A stretch of DNA of 64,000 bases from Arbacia lixula (GCA_963669155.1 OZ022585.1:12603867-12667866), one strand, 5' to 3'; positions 1 through 14,700 are shown, counted from the stretch's first letter. Numbers and translations: made by a program. Notes: generated from the sequence alone by a model not told the origin.

Positions 1-39
1 CGCTTTATTTACAAAGAGTTCACTAGTACTCAAATCCAT
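1..39 (-). CDS. possible first codons of a divergent gene (edge, partial)
   Basis: On the minus strand an ATG with a good context (AAAATGG, positions 39-37) opens a frame of 13 codons, MDLSTSELFVNKA, that runs off the left edge without a stop. The following 200 bases (40-240 on the plus strand) are richer in CG than the surroundings and could be a 5' leader or shared promoter of a gene facing away from ARMC2. Nothing in 13 residues allows a family to be named. It could equally be a chance frame. Confidence 0.18.
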   Translation of the reverse strand, partial: MDLSTSELFVNKA

Positions 40-659
40 TTTAAATATATCAGCAACAACCTGCGGCTTTTAGCTCTGACGGCGACGTGTGGTTTAGCGC
101 CATCAGCGGCGATAATTAGAACGGTTATAATTTCATCAATTCCTCCGATCCGATCCGCTGCTGCTGTTGCTGCCAAGGTGAAAGACGCTATGTCGGCTGT
201 GGATTCGGGCGAAATATAACCGTTAATTTACCTTTCCCTCATGCGTTGTATGACAGGGCTGTCAGGTCAAGATGTCACAGCTTATGTAAGATTTGTGTTT
301 TTTCGTACTATGTTCATATTGCATATTTGCACTTTGCACTAGCGAGAGCGTAATGAAGGCTAATCGCCTTATGATACACGGGATGATACATTGCATCGGT
401 GACACAAGAGAAGACTATTGTATTGATGCATCAATTCGTATGTTGATCTATATATTATGGGTAGTAAGGTTCAACAACACTAACCCAACCAGTCCAAGCG
501 CCCTACTTGTATGTAACGCAACCCGTACCAAGAATTTAGCCGAAACATTCACGGTTTGAAAGATGCTCACACTTGCTCTTATTTTTGAAATAATGATGCA
601 AATCATATTTTCAGTGAATGCTACAGTTCTCTAAAGAGTAAAGTAACTATCAACAGGTA

Positions 660-1275
660 GTCTACCGAGTCTGTAGCCCCGGGACTGCTCCCGCGCAGCG
701 GGAGCGTCCTGAGGGCTCGCCACCAATTTCCCTGCATGTCTGGTCCGACTACCGAGAAATTAACCCGTGCACATGAATGAATTACTCGTTTCAAGTACAT
801 TTATCACATATAAATGGCTAAATGTATTGAATGTATACCTGAGCTATAAAATTGCTTGAAAATGCTAAGCAACGTTACATATTACCTCTTCACATATGAT
901 CATGATCTTTGTAACAAATACGGTTTGCCGAGGCTGCCATCTTGTCTGCTTCAAAAACGTATACGGTAAAGGGGAACTGGCGCATGCGCATTAAGTTTTG
1001 CATAGCAGCTGCTGTCGTGCGATTCTGAACAACTTTAGGTTGAAAACAATTTTTAAAAATGCAACATGGATTAAATTCATCTTCAAACCAATTACGGAAT
1101 TATTCAGGTATATATTTTACGTAAATATGTGCAATAAATTTGAGATTTGAGTTGCAGAATTGCTGAAACCAACTAATATCATCACTGCTAATCTCGACTT
1201 CCTTACTTCAAAGCTCCGTGCTACGCAGCCCGCTCACTGCGTGAGCGGGCTGGTCGCAGTAACCGAGTCTGAGAC
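660..1275. repeat. interspersed element with GC hairpins at both ends (copy 1)
   Basis: Homologous to 25860-26275: both share the blocks around the hairpin GAGCGTCCTGAG, TTTCAAGTACATTTATCACA, AATTGCTGAAACCAACT and GTGAGCGGG. The left end carries a self-complementary stem CTCCCGCGCAGCGGGAG near 690. The right end carries CCCGCTCACTGCGTGAGCGGG near 1230. Outside these stems the two ends are loosely inverted (TAGTCT..CGAGTCTG against CGAGTCTGAGACTAA). No coding capacity. It is a non-autonomous DNA transposon of unassigned superfamily. Confidence 0.5.
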
Positions 1276-2255
1276 TAAGTGAGAGGGAGCTGAGAGAGAA
1301 AGAGATGTATTTTCAATTCCAGGGCAAAACCGGCAGCCTGTCTAATTGTCCTAGCTAGAGCCTAGACTATTTTATGTTTGTCACATAAAAGTGAAGTGCC
1401 TTCTCTTTACATGTGTTGTCAATATGCAATGACCTAATGCACATGCAATGCTGTTAAATTTTTTGCCTTTGCTCTGCATGCATGTTCTGATATTGCACTT
1501 CGGAGCACGCATAATGCATACGCTGTAGATCCACCAGTAATCTAGTGAATGCAAACTTCAGGTAGAATCTACTGAGTTCACAATTTCGTGAACACTGCAT
1601 TGAAAAAGGTTCAATAGTAATAAAGTACAAACTTCTTTCAAATTTGGAGTAAACTTTACATGCATAAATTTACTGATATACATGTAGAACTCTAGATAAT
1701 TGAATCATTGAATTGAATGAAATTGAATCTTGAATCTTGAAGATCTAGAGACTATAGTCTATAGACCCTCAACATGTTGGTAGGAAAAGGTGATTGTACT
1801 ATAAGCAAGAATACATATCTTATGTCTTATCATATGTCCAAGAAATCTCTTTACATGTATTTGTTAGCGGGTGCATATCTTTTCGTTTTAATACTCCATG
1901 TAGTATTTACATGTTTTTACTGGTGTGGTGAAGTGCACTGTACAGTACGGCTGTTTACAGGGTAGTCCAGTTGTCTTGGGCCCCCAATCATACACTTTTT
2001 TTTAAAACCAAATATCATTTGTCCTTTTAAATATCTCCCCCTAAAAATGAATACTGTCCTATTTTGTTTTTTAGTCAGAAATCCATGAGACTTCATGCAT
2101 AATTTACCTGTGCGTTGCCGAATGGTCTCTGTGGTCTCTGCGGGACAATTCAACCTAAGATTGTTTCCATGGTTTTCAGGTTCATTCATAGTATGCCATG
2201 GCATCAAAGTACCATGACGTAATTACAGTCTCTCTTGTGTTCTTTTTGTTTGCAG
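1276..2255. other. spacer upstream of ARMC2, no gene seen
   Basis: AT-rich sequence with short simple GAATTGAAT-type repeats near 1705-1745 and no frame with recognisable protein. A non-coding first exon and promoter of ARMC2 should lie here or in 40-660, but I cannot place either. Confidence 0.4.
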
Positions 2256-2472
2256 TGGCTGGCTATAACCTTCATTAGAAGCAGCATGGAAGAGAGGGGT
2301 CTGGCAGTATCTTCCTGCAGTTCCTTCAAAAGGAAGCCAACTTTCTATGGACTAGCTTTAAACTGAGAAAAGACACTTCCCTTTATACATGCAGATCGAA
2401 ATATCTGACACAGTGGTACAAGCTATTGGATAATTATTCTTGAGAGCCACGTTTACGCCCCGCATCTGAATC
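2256..2472 (+). other. ARMC2 5' untranslated part of first coding exon
   Basis: A pyrimidine-rich stretch ends in TTTGTTTGCAG at 2255, a convincing 3' splice site, so the exon with the start codon probably begins at 2256 and an upstream non-coding exon exists. A TGA in frame with the start lies at 2467-2469, which fixes the ATG at 2473 as the first possible start in this exon. Confidence 0.5.
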
Positions 2473-2702
2473 ATGGCGGGAGTGGGCGGAACTCGGCGCA
2501 CAGGCCGCAAGAAGGCAACAGAAAGAGCATTCTATGAGAAACCCGCAGATAAGGAGGTGAGCGCCGATATTATCAACGAGGCACGTGCGGCGCTACGTAC
2601 TGTCCCAACGAGACGACCTTTCACCCCGCGGGAAGACAAGCGAACTCTGTTTAGTGGCAGCACAACACGAGCACCCAGCGAGAGACCACCTTCTGCATTC
2701 AG
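2473..2702 (+). CDS. ARMC2: ARMC2 coding exon 1
   Basis: Encodes residues 1-76 plus two bases of codon 77. Diagnostic residues: ADIINEARAALRTVPTRRPF followed by TPREDKRTLF and RPPSAF, matching the conserved vertebrate N-terminus. The donor is CAG|GTGAGA at 2703. An in-frame TGA six bases before the ATG supports the start. Confidence 0.93.
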
Positions 2703-5700
2703 GTGAGAAAAATAACCAAAGTTTATATTTTATTGTGCCACTACTGCATTTCTGCACGGTATGATATATTCAGGTCATACATTTGTATCATTAATGAAAC
2801 CAATAATTCAGAAAATAAGATTTAGCTTCAGTTTACATAGGTACATACACAATAGCTCAAAGGAATTGGCAAAGGGAAAGGGAAAGGGAAGGAGCAATAG
2901 TTTTAAACGGCAGTATATTTTGTCCAAACACGATGCTTTAGCCTAAAAAGCATCATGTTTCACGCTGAACTGGACAAACTATACTGCAATTTAAAACTGT
3001 GGCTCCTTCCCTTTCTTCCCTTTCCCTTTCCCTATGCCAATTCCTTTGAGCTGTAGTGTACACGTGTACATTGTATCACATGATACATTACATCATCAAG
3101 TGTGAAGTTTTCTTCTATTTTCAGTAAAATGATGTTTGTACAGTTGTACCAGTAAATTCCCGAACTGGAACATATTTGCATTCAGCAGACTTTTTTTTTT
3201 TTTTTTGGCTTTTCATTATTACTATTGTTTTGCATCTTGAAACATTGTGTTTTCCTCTTTAAGTCTGCATAGTTTTCTACATACACAACAATGCATACTA
3301 TACAAAAGTGAGTGCTAGGGAAAACTTTCCTAGTATCACATTGCAAATATCAACACATATTTTGGATTTTAGTTGACTTCATGGCAATATTTTGTTCAAT
3401 TATGATTTGTTTCTATTTCTAGAGTGACATTGAGAGTGAAGTTTACAAATCCTTAGCTACAGTGTAGTACCGTGGCGTGGCATACATTTAAGTGCTTGTC
3501 TTGACCTACATGTACTGTATGTACTGTATACGGGTACATGTATGTGGCGGGATGGTTCAGTAATTTGATACCAATGTGCTCTCTACAGTACACAGATTGA
3601 CAACTATTCTCTACAAGCACTCAAAGACTAGAGAGTACTTAACTCTGTATCCTTGTTCTGCACCTCTATGTTGTTCTTGTTTGATTGATTGATTGATTGA
3701 CACTTTGTCGTGAAAAGAAGGACACAAATCTTGTCAGTGCACTCATGCCTATCTAGATACACATGATTGTTGAAGTTTGTTCACAAAGGTCATATTCTTT
3801 GACATACCTCTACCCACACTTCTAGTAATTAGGGTGATACTTGTTGACACCCTTTGACTTTTGAATGTGATACATGTACACAATGTATAGTACAGTACTA
3901 TATACATAAATGAGATGAAATGAAAGTAGGAGAGAGTGGTGACTTTGGGAACTAGTCACAGAGTATGTTACATGTTGAAAAAGATATTCATTGTAGTTTC
4001 CCTCTGAGACAAACATATGACAAGATAACTCTGCTTGTTATATAAGGGAGATAATGCATCAGAAAAAATAATTATTTGAGGCTCAAGTCAATTAAGCCTT
4101 CACAAAATGCAATCAACAAAAACATGCGGATAACAAAATAGCCCCTGTTGAAAACGTATTCTCCCTCAGCGTGGAATTCAAAACATAGCTCAGGGTGTTT
4201 GTTTGTTTTTAATCCATCAGTCTTGAAAAGCAGTCCTCACAAATGAATTTGCATTATTGTTTTCTCTGGAATATTAAAAATGTATTTTTATTTTTCCAAT
4301 TTAATCCATTCACGGTCCGTCCGTTTATTCTCTTCATCTTTTCAATGTAGTTGTTCAAATTATTGCCCAATATGACTGTCTAGATGCAAGCTAAATTCAC
4401 TGCCTTATGACATGTCATCTCTCCATTCTAGTCTTGGCTCAAGGCACTTTGATGGACCTGATTCGAGACCACCATCTGGGACAAGGTTGTCTCCATTGGA
4501 TCATGTAAGTTTGTGAGAGAGGAAGAGAGAGGGAGACATATTGACAGAGAAACAGAGATATAGAATGAGATACATCAGACAGAATTTCCAAAAGGAATAC
4601 ACTGTCCTCAATTCTAGGTGGCTTGTCTCTTCTTATCATGCATGCCACTTCAAAGGGGAAACCCAAAATCCAGCCCCTTTCACATATTTTAACCATGTAT
4701 ACAGGGCTCAACACTAACTTTTTCAAAAGGGGTCTGAACACCCTTTTCAATTGTGCATAAAGTGCCCCTGCTTAATTTTTCTCGAGCTCTTATTTAGGCC
4801 TCTGTGTGTATTATGAGCCTGCTATTGACGAGCCCTGTATTCCTAGTGTTTCATTATATTCATTCCTAGGTCAAAAGTGTATGTGTAATTGATCTTTCTA
4901 CTTATTTCTTCTCTCACACCCATCATCCATGACCCCCCTTCCCCCCCCCCCCCCCATCAGAAGCCTTCGCCACCTCCCATGAAACCAGTCTCCGTAGATG
5001 AGCACTGCCCCAAGCTACCCAAGCCCCCTTCAGCCGATGGTAAGAGGGGGGGCTCAGGCCAGCGGAGGACTCGACCTAAGCTCCTCAGCGCGCTCAGCCA
5101 AGATGGCCAGTCAGGTGAGCAAGCCCACTGTTGTTGTTGTTTTTTTTTTTTCAAAGACAGGGTGTCGCTTTTGCAGGTCAAAAATTAAAATATTGTAAAA
5201 ACAATGAAATATTGGAGAAGATACTGTATCAGAACTTCTCTCCCAATAATAGAACTGGACACTGCCTCTAGGCGAAATAATAGCGATCACTTGATTTTGT
5301 CCAAAATCTATATCCTAGAGACCGGAGACCACTGTGCGCTATGCTCTGCATCAGTCCACTCCACGGTGCATGCATTCAATGGGAGCAATGCCTGCATATC
5401 ACATAGTGATAGGGACAATACAATTATGAGTGTAGACTATGAACGGTGCATTTCAAACGTAAACAAGGATAGTTTTTCACTTTTCCTGAAAATGTTTGTG
5501 AACTGTGAAAGACTGAGATTTCATACACTTTATTGTTGGGTTATACTGCTGATTCCTGCCAAGTTTCATGACATTTGCAAATGGGACACCCTTTCTTTAA
5601 GTCATGACTTCTTGAGAACCAATCAATGTTAAGCCATGTCTTCAGCTAGTAAATTGTAATTTGTATTAAAAGTTTATCTTCTACATGGCTCACACAAGTA

Positions 5701-8700
5701 AGATCTACAATGTGTGGTCATCAATTTGTCCTATAATATAAGCTTCGTCGTTCTACCCCAAGGATGTAACAAGTGCTGACAGTAACAAAGACAAGAAACA
5801 ATCTTGTTTTACCCCTACCAGTCCAAGTCCTGCCCCAGAAGAACTCCACCCCAAAAGGAGCCCTTAGTGGTGGCGAGCGCCGGGCACAGAGCGGCCCCAA
5901 GGAACGCACCAAACAGCTCCTGGATGGGGAAGACACCCGTGGAAGTACTAATGGGGGCAGGGGCGATGACCCCAGACACCCCCCCTCACCAGAGAATGGG
6001 GGAGTTCCCAGGGTACGGTCTGCAGACAGCATTCAGACCACCAGTACCAGCAGTAGCAGGTAGGTGTTGAATTTTTTTGGAACATTTCTTTTTGTTTTTC
6101 TTATTTGTCTTTTCCCTCTTCTACATCATCTTCTTCTTTTACTTTTTCTTTTTCTTCTTCCTCTTCTTATTGTTTGTCTTTTTTTTTTCTTCATCTGCAT
6201 CTTTTTTTTTTCAGTTTTCTTCTGCTCCTTCTTTGTCTTCTTCTACTCCTCTACTCCTCCTTTTTCTTCTGCTTTCTTTCAGTCACTTCTTATTCCTTAT
6301 CTCATTCATTTTACCTTTTTGTGATACCTTATTGTGTAGAGACGAAGCTGCCACAGTTTCTAGTTTCCCTTACCAAAAGACATGACCATATTAACCAATT
6401 CTTAAACAATTGCACTGGCCCCCTGATAAAATTGGCATTCAGTTCAAAATTTTTTCTTTTGACTTTCAAATCTATACATGGTCATGTTCCAAATTATCTT
6501 TCAGAAACGATTCAGTTATTTTAACCCAATAGGTCCATTTGTTCTGCCAATCAAATCCTCTGAACTGTTTGAAAGGCAAGAACTAAATACTATGGTGACA
6601 GGCCCATGATTGTGGATTTCTCTCCCAGCTTCAATTTGTTGCATCACTAGTATTTCTTTGTTCAGGTCAAAATTAAAAACACATCTCATGGATCAGGCAT
6701 GTTCAACATACATGTAGTTCTTAAATTGTTATTATACTTAAATCTGATGTTTGTCATCAAGTTATGTTTTATTTTCTATATACATGTAATTGTAAAGCGC
6801 TTTGATATATATTTATTATGAAAAGTGCTATATAAATAGAAGTTATTATTATCATAGAAATGTCATACAAGTTGATTTATTATTGTGTCCCTTCTATTAG
6901 GAAGTATTGATTTGTTTTGTTTGTGGCAGGTCTTCTACTAGTAGCAGCAGCAACGAGCGTGTTGAGAGTGGGTACTCCAGCGACAGACTATCTGCAGGAA
7001 GCAGATCAGGTCAGAAACAAGCAACATTTTTTTTTTTTACACGTTGTTATGTATTATGTCTTTGTACATCCCAACAATTCTAATCATTTTAAATTGCCTT
7101 TTTAGTACATTTTCCTTCATAAAATCCACAAAATATTTCGGCATCTCAGAACATTACATCCTTAGTTTTAGTCTATACCGGTATGTAAAATGAAAAAATG
7201 TATATAAAATGCTTGCTTAAGATATGATATCCCCTAAAAAAAAGTTTTAAAAGAGAAAAATAGAAATGGAACCAAGAAAAATAATTGCACTTTTCATAGG
7301 AAAGTTGTGGATGTCTTTGGAACCCTGTTACAAACAGCTTGTAGTTAACTAGTGAAATTCATCTTATCAGTGGCAAAAAAATGAAATAAAAACGTTAATG
7401 GAGCAGATATTGTACATTAAAATGTGCAGTGCATGTATGATGTGTCAGGCATACTGATGATTATAATGCTAGTAGAAAGCAAATGTTGACATGATGAATG
7501 ATGAACTGTCTTGTTGCATCTTGATGAAACAGGCAGCAGTGGAAGGAGGGAAGACGAGTCTCCGGAGGAGGCCCTCTATTGGAACGAGAAAGTTATTCCC
7601 ATTCTGGAACGGATAACATCATTATGTAAAGGTAAGTCACCAAGATTGGAATTCGTCCGGAAACTGTGTGTGTTACTCAATATGTGTCATGGCATTCCAT
7701 ATGATGGCATTTAACAACAGTTGAACTATTCACCACACAGGATGCCATGATCTGTAACTGTTATGAGCTTTACACTAAGGTTATATTTGAGAGAAGTTCT
7801 GACCTAGATGAACGTACGACATATGTTGCCTCTCTTTACTGCCTTTCTGGAACAAAAATTACAGCAATAATTTCAAGGGGCTTCTTTTCAAGCCTGATGT
7901 AAGAAACTGCCACTATGGATCATGTTGTACACTTTGCCCTTCACAGGGGGCTCTGTTGTTATTCATGGGGGTTCTTTTTTCCTTTAGGGGGGCTAAATCC
8001 GTACTCACCTTTAAAAACATTCTTCAAATTCTCGTCCATTCTAATTAATCAATATGATACCTCCTTTCTTTCTTCCTTTTCTCCCTTTTCTCTCAATTAA
8101 AGATTATGTTGTATGCTTGAATTTTTTGGTGTATCTCTTTGATATGGTTTGTTAAGTTTTCTAAGTAAACTGTATCCCATATGTATAGATGTGAAACAAA
8201 ACTGTTTCCACAAGCATGGGTGCACTTTATTGCTTCCACCACAGATTTGTAAACATATATCATTATGTAGGTTTGTAAAGTTTGTCTTTAAAAATGGAAG
8301 AAACTTTAAAATGATATATCGCCCTGAGACCCCATGTTATTTCCTTGTTACCTTCCACCCATCCCTCCCCCCCTCCCATACCTCAGTCACCTTAGAGGGC
8401 GACCCTCTACAGGAGGCGTGTGGTCTCTGTGATGACCTCTACACCACCCTAGCGGCCAGGGACATGCTGGGGCGGGGTGCCAAGAGGAGATCATCAGCTC
8501 TCAAGACCATCTTCAGGTTCCTGGACCAGACGGACTCTAGGCTGCTCCTCAAGGCTTCCAGGATCGTCCTAGCAGTAAGGGCAGCAGCGAATTCATGTAG
8601 TCATGTATTTCGGTGATTTTAAAGGAGTGTAAAACCCTGATGATAAGTTGAATTATATGATAAGAAAAAAAATAGATAAAAATGCATTGAGGAAAGTCTT

Positions 8701-11700
8701 TTGAAAACTTACACATTATACTTGCTTATATACAGCTCAATATTGTTAATTGCAACAAGTGGGTCGGGTTGTCACTATGATACTGTAAATGGCTCATAGG
8801 CAATATGATTACAAGTGGACATAGAGACTTAATTTATTATGAATTGCCCTGATCCATGAACATATATGAAGAAAACAGAAAGAATTTTGCCGAATTTGAT
8901 TGCGGTAATAATCAAGCGGTAAGAATAGACTCATCAATATGAACGCTGCTTCTCATGTCCTATTATTCTCCTGTCTGTTGATCAGTACTCAGGAGGCCGT
9001 ATAAGTTTCTATTTCTCTCAAGGTACGGAGCAGCTATGGTGATTAAAAGTTTTGGTGAGGCACCTTTGTGGTAGCTGATGGATTTGAACCCTTTCCCTCC
9101 TGATTGAGTGTCAACAGAATGTTCCTCTACACCATGCCAATACCAATATATGTTTGCTGTTTTTGTTTCTCCTTTCCTTCTCAGCTTGATGTGACCGGGT
9201 CCAATCTGAAGGCACTCTGCAGGCTGCTCTTCAAACTCAGTCGAGACGAGAAGAATGACACACTCTTCCTTGAACAGAACTTATTAGGTAATCAATAGTT
9301 TATATAAGTTGATGTGTTTCTATAATTAAGATGCGTAAATCGATATTAGATTCATGTGTCTATATTTGCAAATGTGTTTCCTCATAGGATGACGTGTTTA
9401 TATTATGAAAATGTGTCTATCCATATTAGGTAAGGTACTTATGTTTCTTTGTGTGGGAATGAATTTTTATATTATGATGCATGCTTCCATGTTAAGTAGC
9501 TATGTTTTGTGGTAATGTGTTTGAAAAATAGGTCACAAATATTGATTAATCTCATCTTTCTGGAATCCCATTTTTATAGAACTTTTCCAAATGAGAGTGA
9601 CATTTACTGCTGTATTCCCATATGGAATGAAGTATTTGCACCATTCTCAAAACTTCCAAGACCTTCCATTTGATCAATTAAAACTTTAGAGCCCATCAAT
9701 TAAATTTGTTGTTGAAATGGAAGAGGATGGAATGTTTATAGCTCATATAATCATCAGCCATTTCTTTTTTTTTCTTAGCAAATCTAATTGTGTCATTCTG
9801 AGAAAAGATGTGGATCATCAATCGAATGTTGAGTAATCTTTGGCAGCCTTCAGTTGCTATAAACAGTAACATTGCATGTTTGTAAGTTATATGATTATCA
9901 GTCACTTCTTTTTATTCTCTGCAGATCTGATCGTGTCGTTAATAGCGAAGACAGACTACCTCTCAAACTGCGAGGCCCTCGTCTACTGTATAGGTGGATT
10001 AAAGTGTCTGACTGCGAATGCCGACCTGAATGGCGCCCTCTCTCAGCAAGGTTTGATTGAAGCTCTGGGAAGGATACTCAAAGCCGTTGAGTCGGTATGT
10101 GATGTTTCTTTTTTGTTGACTCCTATGAGAGTCTAGTATACCTGCATCCGACCTATCAATCACTCTCTCTTGATTTGTTCACTTTATAATGTCTTGTGCT
10201 TATCTATTCCATGTCCATCAATTCCTTAACTCTCTCAACTCTACCATTGGCATGAATATGTGTTGTAAGCCAATGGGGGTTCCACGGGTTGGTAATGTTA
10301 GGGTTAAACAGCATTTACACATTAATGATGACCGAGCTCTCCTTTTAAGCATACACCCAGTAGTAGGAAGAATAGTGTGTTTGATCATGTAAATGAATGA
10401 CATGCTGTTCACTCATCTCCATCCTTTCTATCCTTACTACTGGGTGTATAAATGAAATGTTATATTTACAGTTCATGTATCACAAGAAATGAAACTCCGC
10501 TTTCTTCACTCTACTTCAACAGGCGGCTCCTGAGGGGCGTGGCAAGGGCGTGTCCAATCTACTGCTTCAGGTGGTGGGGACACTACGCCATCTGGCGGAT
10601 CGGGGAGAGAACCGGCGGGACTTCCTGGCTAATAGGGTCATTGACCGGCTGTGTGGGGTCATGGAGCTGTTCACATCAGATGGAGACCTCATGATGCATG
10701 TATCGCGGATCCTCAGGTAAAAAGAATGTTTTGAAGGCTTCATTTGAAGAAAAAAAAAAGATTTCTGCAAAGCTGGGTGGGATGGGATTGGCTGTTGAGG
10801 CAGGAAGGTCTTGTACTCCCTTTCTTTCTTTCCTGTTCAAGGAGTAGTGTACTCCCCCCCCCCCCCCCCCCCACCCCCATGTTGGGAATAGTGCAGTGGC
10901 TTTGGAGCAGTTCACACTAGGAGGCAATGAACCTCTCACAGTTGATGATACAGATTAGTGTTTTAAATTGTCATAGTCTCTCTAACCCTGGAAGGCTCTT
11001 GAGGAGAAAGGAAAAGAAATTTTGTGCATGCATGAGTGTGGTGGGTTGGCACGGGGAAGGAGGTTTGAACATCTTTTATTCCATCTCTTTGAACAAATTG
11101 CCCTGGAGAATTTGATGTCAGGCCATCTATATTTGTGTGTGCTTATCAAACAAGGCACTTGAACATTAACAATTTTGCAACATCCTTCCAATTCTCTTTA
11201 CAATATCAATATTATCTTTCAACTCTGTTTTCCTTTCTCCATGTTATGATTTCTGCAGTAAGTTGACCCTCAATAATGACTGCACGGCTGTGCTGGCCGA
11301 ACACCCTACAGCCTTCCAGTCGCTCCTAGCCCTCATCAACAAGCACCCTGACCGCAACGATCTTGTTGTTCGTGTGGCATTCGTCCTTGGAAACCTGACG
11401 GCACGGAACGACGACTGCCGCTACTGCCTCTTCAACACTGAGGGCGCTATGGAGACACTGCAGGGGTCGATCCGGCGCTACATGGCCAAGGATCTACGGG
11501 TAAATGCCAAGCTGTGCTTTTCAATCTCCCTGATTTTATTTTTGTTGTAACCTTGCTTTTATGTACATTATGTCAGGAGAGAAGGAAACTGCTAGTCTTG
11601 CTGCTTTGGTGTCTGAGTGGCAACTGCCTTTATTCTGGGATAACACACATAATTTTATATACACACAGTACTGTACATCGATGCATGGTCATGGCTTATG

Positions 11701-14700
11701 TAACATGTCTGGGGTGAGAGAGCTAGGGGAGACAGAGAGAGAAGATGCAAGGGTAAATTAAACAAACATATCAGATGGGGGAAGGTAGTGGATAATCCTT
11801 GGCTGTGGGAATGAGAGAGGATGGATACAGCTGGGAACATCTGAATCATAACAGTGGTGTTTTACAAACACAATGCTTGCTTCTATTGTCATTGGATAGG
11901 GTTGCCAGTTTTCATTCTTTGGTCTGAGCTTAGGCACTGGCAGACATTATTTTGCCCATGTTTCTGTCTTCTCTTTTGCATCTGAAAGGTCCATTTTAGA
12001 TTATTTTTAGCCTGAGGAGTAAGATATAATTCACGATTTCTTAAATTCCAACTTCAAACTTGACTCTAATATGCAACATTTGTTTGCACATACATTTATT
12101 TTCTCAGCCCAGGCATAGGGACATTGATGATCTAATCCATGGTACCACTTAATGGGATCTACCTTGCAAAGCAGTAAAGAGAAATATCTTATATTGATAG
12201 GAAACAGCATAGGGTCTTGTGTAATGCATAGGATAGTCTGTTTCTCCTTTTGCCACTTTTTCAAAGGCCTTACTTTGTCTGGATTTGTCCATATATCCGC
12301 CATCTCTCTGTCAGTTTATATGATATCTTAACAATCATCAGACAGATTGACTCCACAGATTCTGCAGCTCGAAGCAGACCAAGTTAAAAGTCAAATCTGT
12401 CAATGATCGAAGGTCAATCAAGTTTGTTAAGAACTTCAGTGAAACCTGTATATAGAAACCTGCTTAAGAGAAATACAAATACTGTCTTTCTAAGCAGGTG
12501 GTTTTTATGTAAAGGTTACATTAATGCAGACAATGAGGAACTTTGATCTAGGGAAACAAAAATTCAGTCATTATAGACATGTGGTCTTTCTGTATGGTTA
12601 GTTGGTAAAGCAGGTTTCACTGTATTGACATTTCTGTTTCTTGTCTTCTTTGTACCCAGGAGAGCATGACCAGCAGCGGTGAAGGCAAGGGGGAGAACAA
12701 TACGGAAGATGTGCTCATCAAACTAATCCGGGTCGTGGCTAATCTTTCTATTAATCCCGACATTGGACCCCTGATTGCCTCCAACGAGACCAGTGTAGAC
12801 CTCCTCATGCAAGTTCTTGGTATGATATTTCTCTCTCCCTCTCTCACTCTCATTCTCTCTCTGTCTGTCTAAATGTACATCTGTGTCTCTACGTCTCTGG
12901 TTATATCACTCTCTTTTTGGCTGTCTCCCTGTTTTCTCTCACTCCATCTCTCAGGCTCTCTCTCCCTCTCTCTTTGCAAACTCTCTCTGTCTCTCTCTCC
13001 ATCTCTGTCTTAAAGGAAAATAAAAACAATAGAAACATGGTGATGTTTGAACACACACAGATTGGCAAGTTTGTATGCTTCTTTAGAAGCATGAATAACA
13101 AACAAAATGTTAATCTGACAAAAAACAAACATGTTTATCCAATCAATCAACATGTAAAGTATTATTGAGTTGAATAGATTTAATTTCAATCACTGGAAGT
13201 TAAACCTAGTCATATCTGTAACATGTACTGTTGTCTTCTCCATTCCAGAAACCAAAGATATAGGTCAGAATGAGGAGCTGGTCTTGAATGCATTGATCAC
13301 CATCAACAACCTGTCCTTCTATAACACCATCAACAGCGCCATCGTAGAGAGGCAGATCCAGATTGCTAGACGTGAGTACTCTGGTCATGTGTTTGTGTTT
13401 GAAGGGCTTGATTAGATCACCACACAAACATTGTTTCTCTCAATCTCTTAACGAACACATTTGGTTATCATTTTCCTGCACGTATTCAGGCTCTAAGAAT
13501 ACACTTGCCATGGGTTTTCTTCCAGGAAGTATGCAATTTTGAACCTACTTTATCCAACTACGGAGTAAGATATGAAGCAAATTTATTTCTTTAGAGAAAA
13601 CAATATGTGTATTTGAATATAATCAAGCCATTAATATTTGGAGTTTCCACCACCTTTCTATCATGATTGGAGACTTACAATTTTATCTTGTTTATTTGCA
13701 TTTAAAACAATTTGATTTTCATGAATCTCTATACTAGTATGACTGTTATCTTTATGGTTGCTCTTTTGCAGTGCTCTTAAAACAGTTGGTGACCGACCAC
13801 ACAGAAGGCATGATAGAAGCTTCAAGAGTCTTTGGGAATCTTTCGAGATCCATCGATATACGCAACTTTTTGACGAGCAAAAAAGGTACACATGAATGTG
13901 GTGCTATTGTGATACCCTTAACTTTTGCTGTTGTTTGCTTGATTGTTAATATTATATGGAGTTGAGGGGGAAAAAAGTGAGAAAAATAAAAAGGGAAAAA
14001 TATGTGTTAGAAGGGAAAGGGATTTTAAAGTGAAAGGGGGATGTATGTGGAGAAGAAGAAAAGTTGAGGGAAAATAGAAAGAGGATGGGGAGAAGAAGGA
14101 AGGATAGAAATAAGAAACTATTGGAAGATAAAATTAGACAAAGATCAAGTGACCATGGTAGAATTTCAAGAAGTACAATGAGAACAAATAGAAGTAGGAG
14201 AAGGAGATGATGGAGTTAAACAAAATGGGGGAAGGAGGAAAAAGAGCAAATAGAAAAAGAATTAACAACCAATCAGCTTTTCCTTCATGGTACATTCAGC
14301 TTACAACTTCTTTAACATTGTTTATTTTCAAGAAGGATACACAGTTTGTTGGATATGTGTCATATCTCATTCTTTCTGTTGCTTACTGTTCCTCTCTCAG
14401 CGGATGAGATGATGGTGACCCTGCTGGACTCGGGCAACCGGGAGTTTGTCTACACCTCCTGCGGGGTACTGATTAACCTCATGGCTGATGAGAACCGACG
14501 ACCAACGCTCAAGAGAGAGGGCGGTATAAACAAGTAAGTCTCCATGGTGACACAGGCAGTAGAGCCTGAGGATCAACTCTTCCCATCTGACTGGATTAAC
14601 CTTCCCAGTTCCAATGGAACATGCATGTCCAACAAACCAATGAAGGTTCCATTGCTTGTTACTGATTTATTGCAAGCAATCAGTCTACAAACTCATAGAG

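Noticed and set aside
5204-5632. 142-codon plus-strand frame
   Set aside because: Lies within the family B repeat; no domain, and the related copy at 34174 does not preserve the frame.
5804-6070. 88-codon frame in ARMC2 exon 4
   Set aside because: Out of phase with both flanking exons; the 5773 frame splices correctly.
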